Shown piece after piece: positions 11,609-22,221 of a stretch of DNA of 64,000 bases. The stretch is taken from positions 2,232,001 through 2,296,000 of the forward strand of contig NC_062976.1 in NCBI RefSeq assembly GCF_023078275.1, given 5' to 3'. Numbering within the stretch: the stretch's first letter is position 1; each line of letters opens with the position of its first letter. This DNA comes from Leguminivora glycinivorella. Lineage: Eukaryota > Arthropoda > Insecta > Lepidoptera > Tortricidae. The translations under genes and the position numbers were made by a program. The notes beneath the pieces were generated by a model. The model did not search any database. It saw nothing but the letters and a program-made list of their open reading frames with translations, and was not told the DNA's origin.

Positions 11609-11953
11609 CTGCGATGTAGTTTTACATTATCAGGACAATTATTATTGATGGAGTCGCCTTTGCCGGATACGACAAGGAAAGAAGAGTACCTAGTGTATTT
11701 TGTCCAGAGGCTCTTCATACTTAAATCTCATCTTTAATTTATATTCAATGCCTATAAGAGAAGCAGACTCTAAAGTACAGTCCAAAGATGGAATACTGTA
11801 GTGAACTCTACTATGTCGGAATGACACCCGATAGCTGTATATCGATTGTATAAACATTACAGTAATGGTGGCTGGTCATGATTCTGTTAATTGGAATGGT
11901 CGTTTCTCATGGGAATTCTGGTCTGTATATGTAAGTACGACTAGTACGAGTAG

Positions 11954-12278
11954 GGGAACGCACCCAAACTACGTGACACGTTTAGGGGGGTCGTCAAAAT
12001 ACTACGCTTGGTCACATGGTCACAGAGGAGGAGGGTCTGATTTCTTGTCACGTAACCTGTGGCATATTGGCTCAGCCGTGGCCAGCAGTGGGACGCATAT
12101 ATAGGCTGGTGATGATGATGAAGGTTATGGAATGAAAATAATTGTTTAAAGGCCGGAAAAAAAGATGACAAACTCGCGTCATTAAAATCAAATATTAAAT
12201 TTGATATAGACACACGAATAGGGGGGGAGGGGGGCAAAAAACGGCACAAATATGATCACGTAGTTTGGGTATGTTCCC
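11954..12278. mobile_element. MITE with 23-bp TIRs and TAG duplication
   Basis: Left end 11954-11976 and right end 12256-12278 are inverted copies (21 of 23 match, core 'CCCAAACTACGTGA'). TAG at 11951-11953 and 12279-12281 is a 3-bp duplication. A LINE tail (12060-12125) lies inside. Confidence 0.75.
12060..12125 (+). repeat. LINE 3' tail nested in MITE
   Basis: 'ggccagcagtgggacgcata' then 'ataggctg' and (GAT)n. This resembles the RTE-like 'GEAFAQQW' coding end and tail seen at 50590-50712. Confidence 0.55.
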
Positions 12279-12823
12279 TAGGTACATTGGTACAATCGGG
12301 GTTCAAGATCGGAAGAGTAAGTACCTGAAATTAATAGGTAATTAAGTACTTATTATAGGTATGTTTTATGTTGGTCACCTATTGTGTGATTGGCGGTGAT
12401 CAAACTGCTCAACCGTATTGTACTTATATTGTATTTATTTGCCCTGACGTTTCGAACGTGACATTACGTCAGTTCGTCCATTATAAAATACAAATAAAAT
12501 TATGGTTTGAATTCAAATTGCGGTCAGTAAGGGCCCATTTCGGCTCCCAAAACGCTGTGAAAACTGTGTTAGTTTAGCAGTACCTACCTAGTAATTCAAG
12601 TACCTACGGAATCGAGAAATTGAGAATTTAGTTATCTATATTAATTCTAATTCTATTAAGTTATACCTATGATTAAATTAAATACACGAAGCCGAGAAAT
12701 GGAAGATCCAAAATCGGCCGCCGTTTCATCGGATGTTGCTTAAGGGAGAAATCAGTCAGGTATATTGGGTATTTTAAATTGGAATACCCGCTGCCCATGA
12801 AAAAATAAACTTCTGCAACTCAC

Positions 12824-12899
12824 CTGGCTTATTATGCCGATGTTTCTTCCCCTTCCCAGCAACAGCGGCCACCAGCAACAAACACAACAAGAACCTCAT
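12824..12899 (-). CDS. First coding exon of a secreted or membrane protein (gene 2)
   Basis: On the minus strand ATG at 12899-12897 opens 25 codons that begin 'MRFLLCLLLVAAVAG', a textbook signal peptide with n- and h-regions, followed by basic 'KGKKHRHNKP'. The exon closes at 12824 with CCAG and the strong donor GTGAGT, leaving one base (phase 1), the usual phase after a signal-peptide exon in modular extracellular proteins. The start has an A-rich Kozak context. No second exon was found between 12823 and position 1, so the gene extends to the left of the window. The mature protein is unknown. Confidence 0.75.
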
Positions 12900-13480
12900 T
12901 TTCACCACATCACACCACAATTGCCTCTTTCACAGTCGGATAACACATAAAATAACCCCGGGCCACACTTAAAGCAACTCAACTAATTTAAATAAATGCA
13001 TTTTTTCACTAAAAACGCACTTCGAAGAGTGATATGTCACTGGTTTTTTTTTTCAAAATACTAAAATTCATTGCATAGTTTTTACTACGTTAATTTAACC
13101 ATAACATCATAAAATTTTGACTTTAAACACACTTAATTTCACAGAAATCGCGAAAATAGCTTCAACTGTCACTAAAATACCGTTCTGTAAAACACATTTC
13201 ACTTATTCCTTTACTTTTCATTCAAAAACACGTAAGTTTTTAAAAACGCGCGCACGATACCGTATATAAAGCTTTTAAAGCTCACGGGCGCTTCGAACCG
13301 CGGCCAAAGCTGAACTGACTGCACAGCTTTAATTTGATTTAAACTTACATCACACACCTTAAAGAAAACTACACTTTACACACTATTTTTAAAGTCTAAA
13401 ATGGACCAATCGTGACTGCACGTGGTAGTTACCTCACACGGCGGTCACCGGCCCGGCAAAAAGTTCACTTTTGTGTAAAT
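12900..13480 (-). promoter_or_regulatory. Candidate 5' UTR/promoter region of gene 2
   Basis: Upstream of the signal-peptide ATG the minus strand has a TATATA-containing box near 13259-13268, embedded in a locally GC- and CpG-richer patch (about 13245-13320 and 13420-13460). This fits a core promoter with a roughly 350-nt 5' UTR. The transcription start is inferred only. Confidence 0.3.
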
Positions 13481-14262
13481 AATTGTACCTATTACTGTAT
13501 AATAATACTCGTAAAAAGAGAATAATACCTCACTCAGAATTCATGCGCACCCTCATTATTTTAGACATATTATAGAATAGTAATTAATTATAATTATACG
13601 TAGTTATTTCTTTGTAACTAAGAGTAGCTGAGCAGCGCACTAAAGTACGCTGTACCCAACTTTTTGAGTAAACTAAAAGCTCTCATTGAGCTTCGTTCTT
13701 GTTTAAGTAGTTCCGCTACTCGTCGCTAGATGGCAGTGTGCGTGTTGACAAAATAAAATTGTTCTCAAAGATGGCGTGGCAAAGTAGATCTTAAAGTACA
13801 GAATAAAATAATTGTGTTTATTAAGTTTTTAAATTTTGCATTCCTTTTTTACCATGACCCATTTAAGTATAATAAAAGTTCTGTGAACTGGGGACCGATT
13901 TTTGAGTCTCACGCGTTCGAATTCAGAAAATTGTCACTGAAAATAATAAGCAAGTCACCGTTTTCAACATCGATTTAAACTTTTTCAACCGGTATTTTAG
14001 TGACAAATCCCGTATGTGAGATTCAAAAAACGCCCCCCAGTTCTAGAATAAATGAAAGCTGGTTGAAAGTTTTGACTGTTTGTTATTATGTATATTAAAA
14101 CAGGCTACAAAGTTTAGAGAGAGCTAATTACTGAAACCCCGAGGCAATGAGTTATTTTTATTTAAACTTGTTAGTTTGAGCTGTTGAAATAATCAGGAAA
14201 TGATATTTGCGTTGAAAAAACATGGAAAGAGCAATAAAGAGTACTTATCTTTCATTTTCTTA
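13481..14262. other. No gene recognised
   Basis: AT-rich intergenic DNA between gene 2 and the nested mariner/MITE. Confidence 0.4.
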
Positions 14263-14424
14263 TAAGGTACAGCGGAGCAAATCTCGATGGGGGCAATTGT
14301 AACTGATCTACTTTTTCCACTATTACACTATGATGCTGAGTTCTACATGTATCCACTGAACACACCTACCATATATAACCGGTGGATTCACAACATTGTC
14401 AAACATGGAAACATGGACCAGTTA

Positions 14425-15684
14425 TTGGGTTGGCACAAAAGTAATGACACACTCTACAAAACTCTATACATTTCCATTCTTAAGTTAATAGTTTTCGATA
14501 ATATTCTAGTATGTTGTAGAACATTCTAGGTACTTCTAATGTGAGGGTATATAAAGCCGCCCTCGTGATTGGTTTAGTTAGATTTAAATAAAATGGACGA
14601 GCGACAAGTTCGATCACTTTACTTATACGAGTACTTGTTAGGCCACAGTGCGCGGGCTGCGGCTGAAAATATCAACACTGCATTGGGCGCTGGAAGTACA
14701 AGCCATGCCATGGTGTCCAGATGGTTTGACCGTTTTAAATCAGGAGACAGGAGCCTTGAAAGTCAGTCACGCTCAGGGCGACCACCTGCATTCAATGATG
14801 ACGATTTACGCCGCGAACTACAGTCGAATCCTGATGCTACTACTCGTGAATTAGCGGAAGCACTTAACTGCAGTCACCACGCTGTGGAATACCATCTGCA
14901 TGAGCTTGGGTATCGAAAAGTTTTGGCTCGATGGGTACCGCACATCCTTACCGACGCCAGTCGTGCAGTCCGTGTCGCCATCTGTCAATCACTTTTGCTG
15001 CGACCCCGACGTAAAGAGTTTTTGACTGATCTAGTTACGGGAGATGAATCATGGATTTATTATGAGAACGATACACGTCGTGATTTTTGGCAGCATCGAG
15101 AAGAAAAGCCACCAACTCAACCGAAGTTGAGTCAAAAGAACCGCTTAAAAGTTTTGCTTTGTTATTTCTGGGACTCGCAAGGCATGCTGTTTGATGAACT
15201 ATTACACAATGAAACTGTAAACGCTAACAAATATTCAACACAGCTCACCGAACTATCTTCTGCTATCAAGAAAAAACGACGAAGACGAGCCACTGTAATT
15301 TTACTACATGATAACGCTCGACCTCATGTCGCATCTACCGTTCGCCAACAGCTGCAGAACTTGGGCTGGGAGACGATACCCCACCCACCTTATTCTCCAG
15401 ACCTCGCACCATCAGACTTTCATTTGTGTAGAGCCCTGAAACGACATTTGCGGGGTAAACAATTCAATGATTTCCATGATGTACAGGTGGAGTTGAACAA
15501 CTTTTTCGAGGCACAGCCATCAGAGTTCTGGGCGAAAGGCATCCAAACTTTGCCGGATCGTTGGCAAGAAGTCATATATGCTAATGGTGATTACATCATC
15601 GACTAAGCTTTTTGTATTGTACCTAATAATAATAAAAAATATAAAACGTAAACTAAGTGTCTCATTACTTTTGTGCCAACCCAA
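14425..15684 (+). mobile_element. Complete mariner transposon
   Basis: 1,260 bp element. Left TIR starts TTGGGTTGGCACAAAAGTAA at 14425; the right TIR is its inverse, ending at 15684. The first 23 bases are identical, then one mismatch, then four more matching. TA at 14423-14424 and 15685-15686 is the duplicated target. Length, TIR size and TA target are normal for mariner. Confidence 0.95.
14593..15606 (+). CDS. Mariner transposase, intact DD34D
   Basis: 337 codons from ATG 14593 to TAA. This is a cut-and-paste transposase of the IS630-Tc1-mariner superfamily that binds the TIRs and inserts at TA. The N-terminal third holds two helix-turn-helix regions (about residues 1-55 and 75-115) separated by a linker carrying 'SGRPP'. 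The catalytic core shows TGDESW (first D), LLHDNARPH (second D) and YSPDLAPSDFH, with exactly 34 residues between the second and third D. The WVPHxL motif typical of mariners is present as 'WVPHILT'. No stop or frameshift interrupts it. TIR and motif style resemble the cecropia/mellifera group, but subfamily needs a tree. It is very likely coding-competent; activity is not shown. Confidence 0.95.
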   Translation: MDERQVRSLYLYEYLLGHSARAAAENINTALGAGSTSHAMVSRWFDRFKSGDRSLESQSRSGRPPAFNDDDLRRELQSNPDATTRELAEALNCSHHAVEYHLHELGYRKVLARWVPHILTDASRAVRVAICQSLLLRPRRKEFLTDLVTGDESWIYYENDTRRDFWQHREEKPPTQPKLSQKNRLKVLLCYFWDSQGMLFDELLHNETVNANKYSTQLTELSSAIKKKRRRRATVILLHDNARPHVASTVRQQLQNLGWETIPHPPYSPDLAPSDFHLCRALKRHLRGKQFNDFHDVQVELNNFFEAQPSEFWAKGIQTLPDRWQEVIYANGDYIID

Positions 15685-16027
15685 TACATTTGCCCCCCAG
15701 CCGAGATTTGCCCCGCCGTACCTTACACGGATTTTCAAATAGATGAGATACGATATCATGAGATATTTATGCCGAAATAACGACATCCAAATAAAAGCGC
15801 CTTTCAAGCGCCTTTTGGTTTATAATAGGCAATCACGATGAAGCGTAGTAAAGTTTGTCATGCTTAACACTTTCGAAACCGGGCTCTACGCGGCGCTACG
15901 ACATTTTCGCTACATACGGGTTTCCCCATGTAATCGGCTACGCTTCTACGAGCGGTGTGCCCGACAGTCGGGTTCTTGGTAGCGAAAGTGTTAATCATAA
16001 TGTACACATCAGTGTGCAAACTGCTAA

Positions 16028-16154
16028 CGCCGTGTCTTGCGTGCGACCGTCGCCGTCGCGTCTCATACTTCCATATCGATAAGGTTTGATTTCGTATGCG
16101 TCGCATCGCCGTCGCGCGACCATCGCGCGACCGTCGCCCACGCAAGCCACGGCG
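16028..16154. mobile_element. CGCCGTG MITE copy 1, TAA duplication
   Basis: CGCCGTGTCTTGCGTG...CACGCAAGCCACGGCG with TAA on both sides (16025-16027, 16155-16157). The interior is CpG-rich ('gtcgcgcgac'). The 3-bp TTA/TAA target suggests PIF/Harbinger. Other copies: 26478-26628, 44183-44340, 54910-55038. Confidence 0.85.
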
Positions 16155-16156
16155 TA

Positions 16157-16294
16157 AGTGCGTTTTCACATTATTCGATCTGATATCGGATGTAGGACCG
16201 ATATCCCATACATTACAGGCGCCATCTTGGATTTTTTCCGTTGAAATCCTACAGACATCCAATATCGGATCGGATAATGTGAAAACGGACTAAG
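16157..16294. mobile_element. MITE, AGTGCGTTTTCACATT family copy 1
   Basis: Inverted ends 'agtgcgttttcacatt' and 'aatgtgaaaacggact' with inner 'gatatcgg' palindromes. It abuts the previous MITE directly. Second copy at 17076-17232, fragment at 55687-55735. Confidence 0.8.
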
Positions 16295-16349
16295 GGTGTA
16301 CCTAAGTGTAAATGTATCCGCATCTAATCGCATCTTATGTATAAATAAT

Positions 16350-17010
16350 ATTTTTTTTATTTTAGAGCCTGATGTTTCCCACTGCTGGGCAAAGGCCTCC
16401 CCCCTCTTTTTCCACTCATCCCTGTTTGGAGCAACATCTGGCCAATCTTTCAAAAAGGAGTCCAAGTTATCCCGCCATCGCCGACGTGGTCTGCCGGTTC
16501 CCCGGTTTGACTCGTGGGGCTCCCATTCCGTGGTTATCTTGGCCCACAAGTCGTCCGGCATTCGGCAGACGTGGCCAGCCCAGTCCCATTTTAGCTTAGC
16601 CGCTTTTTGAGCTACGTCTATTATTTGAGTCTTAGAGCGCAGCGTGGTGTTTCGGACCCGGTCCCTTAACTTTACACCTAATATGCTGCGCTCCATAGCT
16701 CTTTGGCAAACCCCGAGTTTGGACTGCTGAGCTTTTGTCAAAGACCAAGTCTGAGCACCGTAGGTGAGAACTGGAAGTACGCACATGTCCATGAGCCTAC
16801 GTTTGAGTGACAGAGGTAGGTCTCCCTTCATCAAGTGCTTCATCGACCAATAGCTCTTCCAGGCGTTTTCAGTGCGTCTCTGGATCTCTTTGTCCTGTCG
16901 CGCCTGGAAAGAGACTATTTGGCCCAGATAAAGGTACTCCTGGACATATGCGATGTGTTCTCCGTTTATCTCAATCCTACGTTGTGTGCTTTGATAAATA
17001 TTAATAAATA
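16350..17010 (-). pseudogene. RTE-like LINE ORF2 C-terminal fragment
   Basis: Minus-strand frame open from about 17010 to 16360. In order: 'EYLYLGQIVSF', 'LMDMCVLPVLTYGAQTWSLT', 'CQRAMERSILGVKLRDR', 'LKWDWAGHVCRM', '..GRPRRRW..', 'GEAFAQQWE'. These are the post-RT and terminal motifs of insect RTE-type endonuclease/RT polyproteins. Endonuclease and RT catalytic parts are missing (5' truncation). The frame is uninterrupted, so the insertion may be fairly young. It lies between two MITEs of one family. Confidence 0.8.
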
Positions 17011-17075
17011 TTATAGGACATTCGCAGAAAGCGTCTTCGTACTAACGAGCGATTTCTCACACATAATAACACCCT

Positions 17076-17232
17076 TTAGTGCGTTTTCACATTGTCCGAT
17101 CCTATATCGGATGTCGGAAGGATTTCAATATTTTCAATATTTTCAACGGAAAAACTTCAAGATAGCGCCTATAATATATGGGATATCGGACCTACATCCG
17201 ATATCGGATCGGATAATGTGAAAACGCACTAA
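17076..17232. mobile_element. MITE, AGTGCGTTTTCACATT family copy 2
   Basis: Ends 'ttagtgcgttttcacatt' and 'aatgtgaaaacgcactaa' are near-perfect inverted repeats with internal 'cctatatcggatgtcgg' versus 'ccgatatcggatcgg'. Confidence 0.85.
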
Positions 17233-17319
17233 GGCCACATTCTAGCGAATTATCCATTATGAACTTGATATCGATCTAAATACAGTTATTGTAATTATGT
17301 GCTCAATGAGAATCATTTT

Positions 17320-17565
17320 TAACCCCCGACGCAAAAACGACGGGGTGTTATAAGTTCTGTCTGCCTGTCTATCTGTCTGTCTGTCTGTCTGTTCGTCTGT
17401 CTGTCTATGTGTGTGTCTGTCTGTGACATCGTAGCTCCCGAACGGATGAACCGATTTATATTTCGTTTATTTTTGGTCTGAAAGCTGAGTTAGTCGGGAG
17501 TGTTCTTAGCTATGTTTAATGAAAATCAATCCACTACGTCGGGGTCGGGTTTTTTCAAACATTTA
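17320..17565 (+). repeat. Dispersed repeat with (TGTC)n, ACCCCCGAC ends
   Basis: Opens 'aacccccgacgcaaaaacga' with 'cggggtgttataag', contains a TGTC microsatellite, then 'catcgtagctcccgaacgga' and 'gctgagttagtcgggagtg', and closes 'ggggtcgggttttttcaa'. Copies at 35999-36215 (+) and 58187-58440 (-). Confidence 0.75.
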
Positions 17566-19746
17566 ATTTTGTGGTTATTACGTCACATTTTTACGTTGGT
17601 ATTTTTTCTATAGTTTTATTGTTGATGTGTGAAGGTAGGTATAGGTACAACAGGTAAAAGGCCAGAATAACAACTCAATAATACGAACAATAAGCCAAAA
17701 ATGTTTAATGTCATATCGATAATTTACACTGCGCTCGCAACACCAAAATTGGACATCACACGAGTCCCCTAGACGAGTAAAAATTCACCTAAAAAAACTT
17801 CGCTAACTTAGATTATACATTCGGATAGATTTGTGTCCTGACCCATCAGGTCGGTGCGTACCCGTGAGGTACACGGGTACACGTGTACACACATACCTAC
17901 ACGTACGGGTACGCGTGTACCTTATTACTGTACCCGTTAGGTATTAGTGGGTATTGTTGTACCTACGTGCAATGTTCGTATACAGTTAGTTACGTACTTA
18001 TATACTGCTAAATTAAAAGTATCAGTGCAACATTCAGCATCGTATATAAACAGATACTGTATAAAACAGTGAAAATCATTAATACTGTTTTTCTTTCATA
18101 AATAAAAAACAATAAAACAATGAAATATTGTCTTTGAAAATCATTAGTACTGTTTTCATATTATTTTTTCATAAATAAAAAACTGTCATGTCACTTTTTT
18201 TTTAATTTTTGTGTGACCTGGATTTTAATCGCATATAAATATCGCTTATTATATGATTTGATATAAGTTACAACATTGTGTAATCAACACTGAGTATATT
18301 TAGCTAAATTTATAACAATGGTGTACTTTTTAGGTACAGCAATACCCAATGTACTACTGTGGGGACAGTACGGGGCGCGCCCCCCGCTTCAACAGGCCTC
18401 TTTAACATACACGAATACAAGTTATACATTCAGATTTAATCATTAAATACGTACGCCGATCTTTACCTAGACCGAAATACGTTCATTGGTAAATTGCTCA
18501 TCATTTGTGCTTTTTTTTTTAGATTTTTTTCACACAAGTATCAAAGTGAGCGCTATTATTTCATTTCTCAATGCCTGTATTTCAGTTTAACTCTATAAAA
18601 TTAAACGTATTTTATAAAATATTTTGCTATATTTATAAAATGCCTATATCTTTAAATTATATTACGATTACATTAGATAGACATCCGGCCCAAGATATGT
18701 ACGTGTAAAGATATGTTATATAATACTTCCGTATATAATATACATTTTATTGCTTTATTGCTGGAGGTAAATAAGAATGTATTTATCGTGTTCATGTAAT
18801 AATACAGTCTGCAAAATATCGACCCTGAACAAAACAGTTACTAACTACTATGTGTAACTTTTTTGTGAAGAGGTACAGTCAAATTCCTTTAAAAACTGCA
18901 CGTTTTTTTAAAAAGTGTGAACATTATGATAGTATAACACTGAGTAAAGATGAGGCATTTTTTTAATATTTAGAATATGACTGTCCCATGAAGTTATATT
19001 TACAACATGATAATGTATTATAGCTAGCCACAAGAATAATAAAGAACTGTATAGAAGCGAAACTAAGTTTTTTATAACTTCGAGAGGTCCATTAGACCTG
19101 ATTTAGTCGGCGTGCGAACTTGCAAGCGATTTTTGTTACATTGCGGGCTGTTGAGGTTACATAGGTACAATTTTGCACAGCCATCAAATACCGCAATGTA
19201 ATAAAACTCGTATGCGAGTTCTCGTACCGTCTAAATGGGCCCTTAAGATCGCTTTTATACAGTTCATGTTTTGCTATAATTAATATATAGCGATAACCAC
19301 TTTATTATATAATAATATGATATATGATGATATGATAGTCGATAGTATTGTCTGTGATTTATATTTATTATTCTTGCGGTATTTTTTATATATGCGTATT
19401 CTAGTCTAGAACGGCTGTGTATGTAACATTAGAATTGCGTTTCGCGGGTCGGTACTGGGGTTGGGTTAGGAAGCGGGGACAGTGCCTGTGAAACCAGCTG
19501 GGAATCGAACCGGCATCTAAGTGAGGTAATTATATACTTATTTTGTGTTTAAAAGTATTTACTTAGATCGTATAAAATGGGGCTTGAAGTATGAGTATCA
19601 TGTACTTAAACTTATAATTTATAATAATTATGATGGTTGCGTAAAATATGGCAGTTTAGCGGTTAGCTGATAGATTATATCTGAATAAATATTAAGTTTA
19701 ATATGTTATTTGTATATATTTTACATATATCATGTCCCGGATCAAG
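17566..19746. other. No gene; cryptic simple repeats
   Basis: 17850-17925 is a self-complementary run of GTACCCGT and its inverse (ACGGGTAC). 18040-18185 has a decayed tandem copy of 'gaaaatcattaatactgttt'. The rest is AT-rich without recognised features. Confidence 0.4.
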
Positions 19747-19747
19747 G

Positions 19748-19889
19748 TATACAGTCAGCAGCAGAAGTTCCGTAACGGGCAAGGTGTTCACAATGATCCT
19801 AACACGCTCTTATTGTCTTAAAAATAAAATCGTGTCAAGTTCATTTTGAACACCTTGCCCGCTACGCAACTTCTTCTGCTGACTGTATA
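19748..19889. mobile_element. Palindromic MITE, TACAGTCAGCAGCAGAAG family
   Basis: 'tacagtcagcagcagaagtt' at about 19750 and its inverse ending near 19887, followed inside by 'cgggcaaggtgttca' and its inverse 'tgaacaccttgcccg'. TA flanks. Confidence 0.8.
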
Positions 19890-20671
19890 TTTGTACCCAA
19901 CGGGTAATACACACACCCGTTGCACACAAAAATTCCTTTCAGGTACAAAAAGGGGAGAAGTAAACAATACACTAAATGTTCAGTAAGTAGTTACCCACAA
20001 AGTACCATTACTTATATTTAATAAAAGTTGCTCCAAAAAATCAGGTCTTAAATCAGGGAACTTTACATTTATTGAGTAGGTAACCATTTTTTAAGATTCG
20101 GTTCAGATAAATAATATCGGAACTAATTTCATAACATTACTTTTGTAGGTATAGTTTGCATTATGGAAGAAACAGGAAGAGGTTTATTTCTAGTCCGTTT
20201 CCCAGCCGTTCTCAACATATTAGCTTTATAGATAACTAATTTATTACAATAGTCATGTCCTCGAGTAACTTAACACTTACTTCATTTGAATGATTTTAAA
20301 AAGGCGTACAATCTCAATTAGGGTTAAGGCTGATAGTACACTATCATATATACAACCATAGGTCTGTTTGCCTCCCTTTTCCTCCAACGTGAAGAAAAAG
20401 GGCGCCATGTTGCCTATATGATCATATTTCTATGATAAAGGACTATCGGCCTAATAATCAAAATATACTCATTTTAGTTTCAAGTGACGTGTGAGTTAGG
20501 TTACACTAGGACTTATTTTAAGGATATCGCTAAGAGCAATTACTCAATTTATATATTTTATGATGCACCTTCGAAAAGTCGATTTTACAGCGGCTTTTTG
20601 TTCTCAAAAGTACTCCGCAAATTATAAATGCAGACATCATTGGCAATTAAAAAATCAACAGTGATCAACTC

Positions 20672-20743
20672 TGGCCAACGTGGGACTCGAACCCACATCC
20701 TTGGATTGCCGGTCCAATGCGTTACCAATGGCGCCAGCCGACC
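20672..20743 (-). tRNA. tRNA-like sequence (Ala-GGC-like), possibly pseudogene or SINE head
   Basis: 72 nt on the minus strand. Acceptor arms GGTCGGC/GTTGGCC pair at 7 of 7 counting G-U. Anticodon stem TTGGA/TCCAA with a 7-nt loop CCGGCAA. T arm GTGGG-TTCGAGT-CCCAC is perfect. Box B GGGTTCGAGTCC is consensus. Position 33 of the loop is C rather than the near-universal T and one D-stem pair fails, so a tRNA pseudogene or the 5' end of a tRNA-derived SINE is more likely than a working tRNA-Ala gene. Confidence 0.4.
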
Positions 20744-20869
20744 ATCCGTCCATGACTGCGAATTTAACCATTGCGACTGTCAAAAGTACTCTTTTTGTAG
20801 AACTGTAGTACCTAAGTAGGAAATAAAGTTTATTACAGCAATTTTTGTCTGGTTCATAAGACACTTTAC

Positions 20870-21479
20870 ATTGTGGTTCAATGTCAGAGTCAGCATTATA
20901 AAAGAGATGTTTTGAGTGCTCTTAACGTTCCTGGTAGCAGTCTTCCTTCATACAACTACACTGCAGGTGGTTTTGTGCAAATTAGTTGCACGCACGGTTC
21001 TGCTTTTATAATATATAAAATCTATCTTGCAAACTTCAAACATAATTTTATCCACTTAACATTGTATTTACACATATTTTAGTACATTATGTCAAGAAAC
21101 ATTTAGTACATTTTATTGTAAATTCTGTATTTTTTGAATAAAATTATTATTTGAAGTTTTTACAATTCGTTTACAGTGTTGTGTCATTCAAATTATTTGC
21201 AAAAAATGATTGTAATGATATCAGACTTTTCAGTATCTTTTACATGTGGAAATATTTATGCATGTTTATGATTTTATGTACTGAAAACAGGGTTGTAATG
21301 GATATTACAGTTCATAGAAAAAACGAACTAGCAAGGTAACTCTGATTTAAACCGTAAACGCAAATCGAAAACTAAGATGGATCAAAAGAACACGCGTAAT
21401 ATACATTGATGTCTGATGTGTCAAAACTGTCAAGTTTGATGATTTAAATGAGACGTCACAGTACGCCTTCATAAAAGTT
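20870..21479. other. No gene recognised; possible distal 3' flank of gene 1
   Basis: AT-rich sequence downstream (minus sense) of the terminal-exon copies. No coding exon found. Confidence 0.35.
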
Positions 21480-21771
21480 AACTCACGCCGACGCTCGGAG
21501 GCGACCCGGAGACGGCCCGGATTTGGCCCGGATGCGCCAAAACTAAAAGATGAGTAAATGACACGCACTAAAAGCATCGTGATAATCTTTTGTTTATCCA
21601 AGAGACATTTATTTAAGTGTCAAGACTACAAATTTAACAATGCAATAAGATGCCGCGACACGTTTCAATTGGCGTTTAGGATAAAAAGTCACTGTAGCTA
21701 CAGATGTATAGTTGTATACAGAGCAGTAGTTTTTCTACGAACTGCAAAATCTCCCAGTCAATCTTAGTATT
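21480..21771 (-). pseudogene. Decayed tandem copy A of gene 1 terminal exon and 3' flank
   Basis: The part 21480-21545 aligns with the 3' end of the terminal exon up to the GCGTGAG string, then diverges. 21546-21771 aligns with the 3' flank of copy B ('gatgccgcgacacg', 'caattggcgttta', 'ctcccagtca'). Spacing to copy B is 362 bp. It is the most degraded of three. Confidence 0.65.
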
Positions 21772-22140
21772 AGTGGGGGCCACTCCCATCCTGAGGGCCC
21801 GCCCGGGCCGCCTCAGATGAGCCACTCATCCTAGTGCGCGGCACTCACGCCCGCGCTCGGAGGCGGTCCGGACACGCTCCGGATTCAGCCCGGACGCACG
21901 AAAACTAAAAGATGGATTAATGGCACGCACTAAAACACGTAATCATCTTTGTTTATCCAAGATATATTGATTTATGTGCCAATACTGTCAAGTCTGTTAA
22001 ATTTAACAATGAAACAAGATGCCGCGACACGTCACAATTGGCGTTTACGATGAAAAAAATCACCTTAGCTACAGTGGTATGGATCCCAGTAGTGTTTCTA
22101 TGAACTGCATTACCTCCCAGTCATTCCTTTTCCTATAATA
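21772..22140 (-). pseudogene. Decayed tandem copy B of gene 1 terminal exon, plus 3' flank
   Basis: 21783-21905 aligns with 22147-22270. In the frame that reads HKDEWFV in the parent, copy B reads H-stop-DEWLI, with mostly CpG-type transitions. 21906-22140 is the flank shared with copy A. Spacing from the parental exon is 377 bp. Confidence 0.7.
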
Positions 22141-22221
22141 AGTGGGGGCCGGTACGGCGCCCCCGCCCTGCGGGCCCGTCCGGGCCGCCTCAGACGAACC
22201 ACTCGTCCTTGTGCGCGGCGC

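Larger units (their letters stand above)
14266..15723. mobile_element. TA-flanked MITE (AGGTACAGCGG family) interrupted by mariner
   Basis: Inverted ends AGGTAC(A/G)GCGG(A/G)GCAAATC (left at 14266, right ending 15723) are each bordered by TA. The mariner occupies 14425-15684, so the original MITE was about 0.2 kb. Sister copies are at 34569-34893 and 55745-56466. The TA target and TIR type are consistent with a Tc1/mariner-related MITE, an inference without a transposase partner. Confidence 0.85.

Noticed and set aside
16025..17232. Composite transposon with MITEs carrying the RTE fragment
   Set aside because: The two AGTGCG MITEs are each complete with their own ends; simple neighbouring insertions explain the layout better than joint mobilisation.
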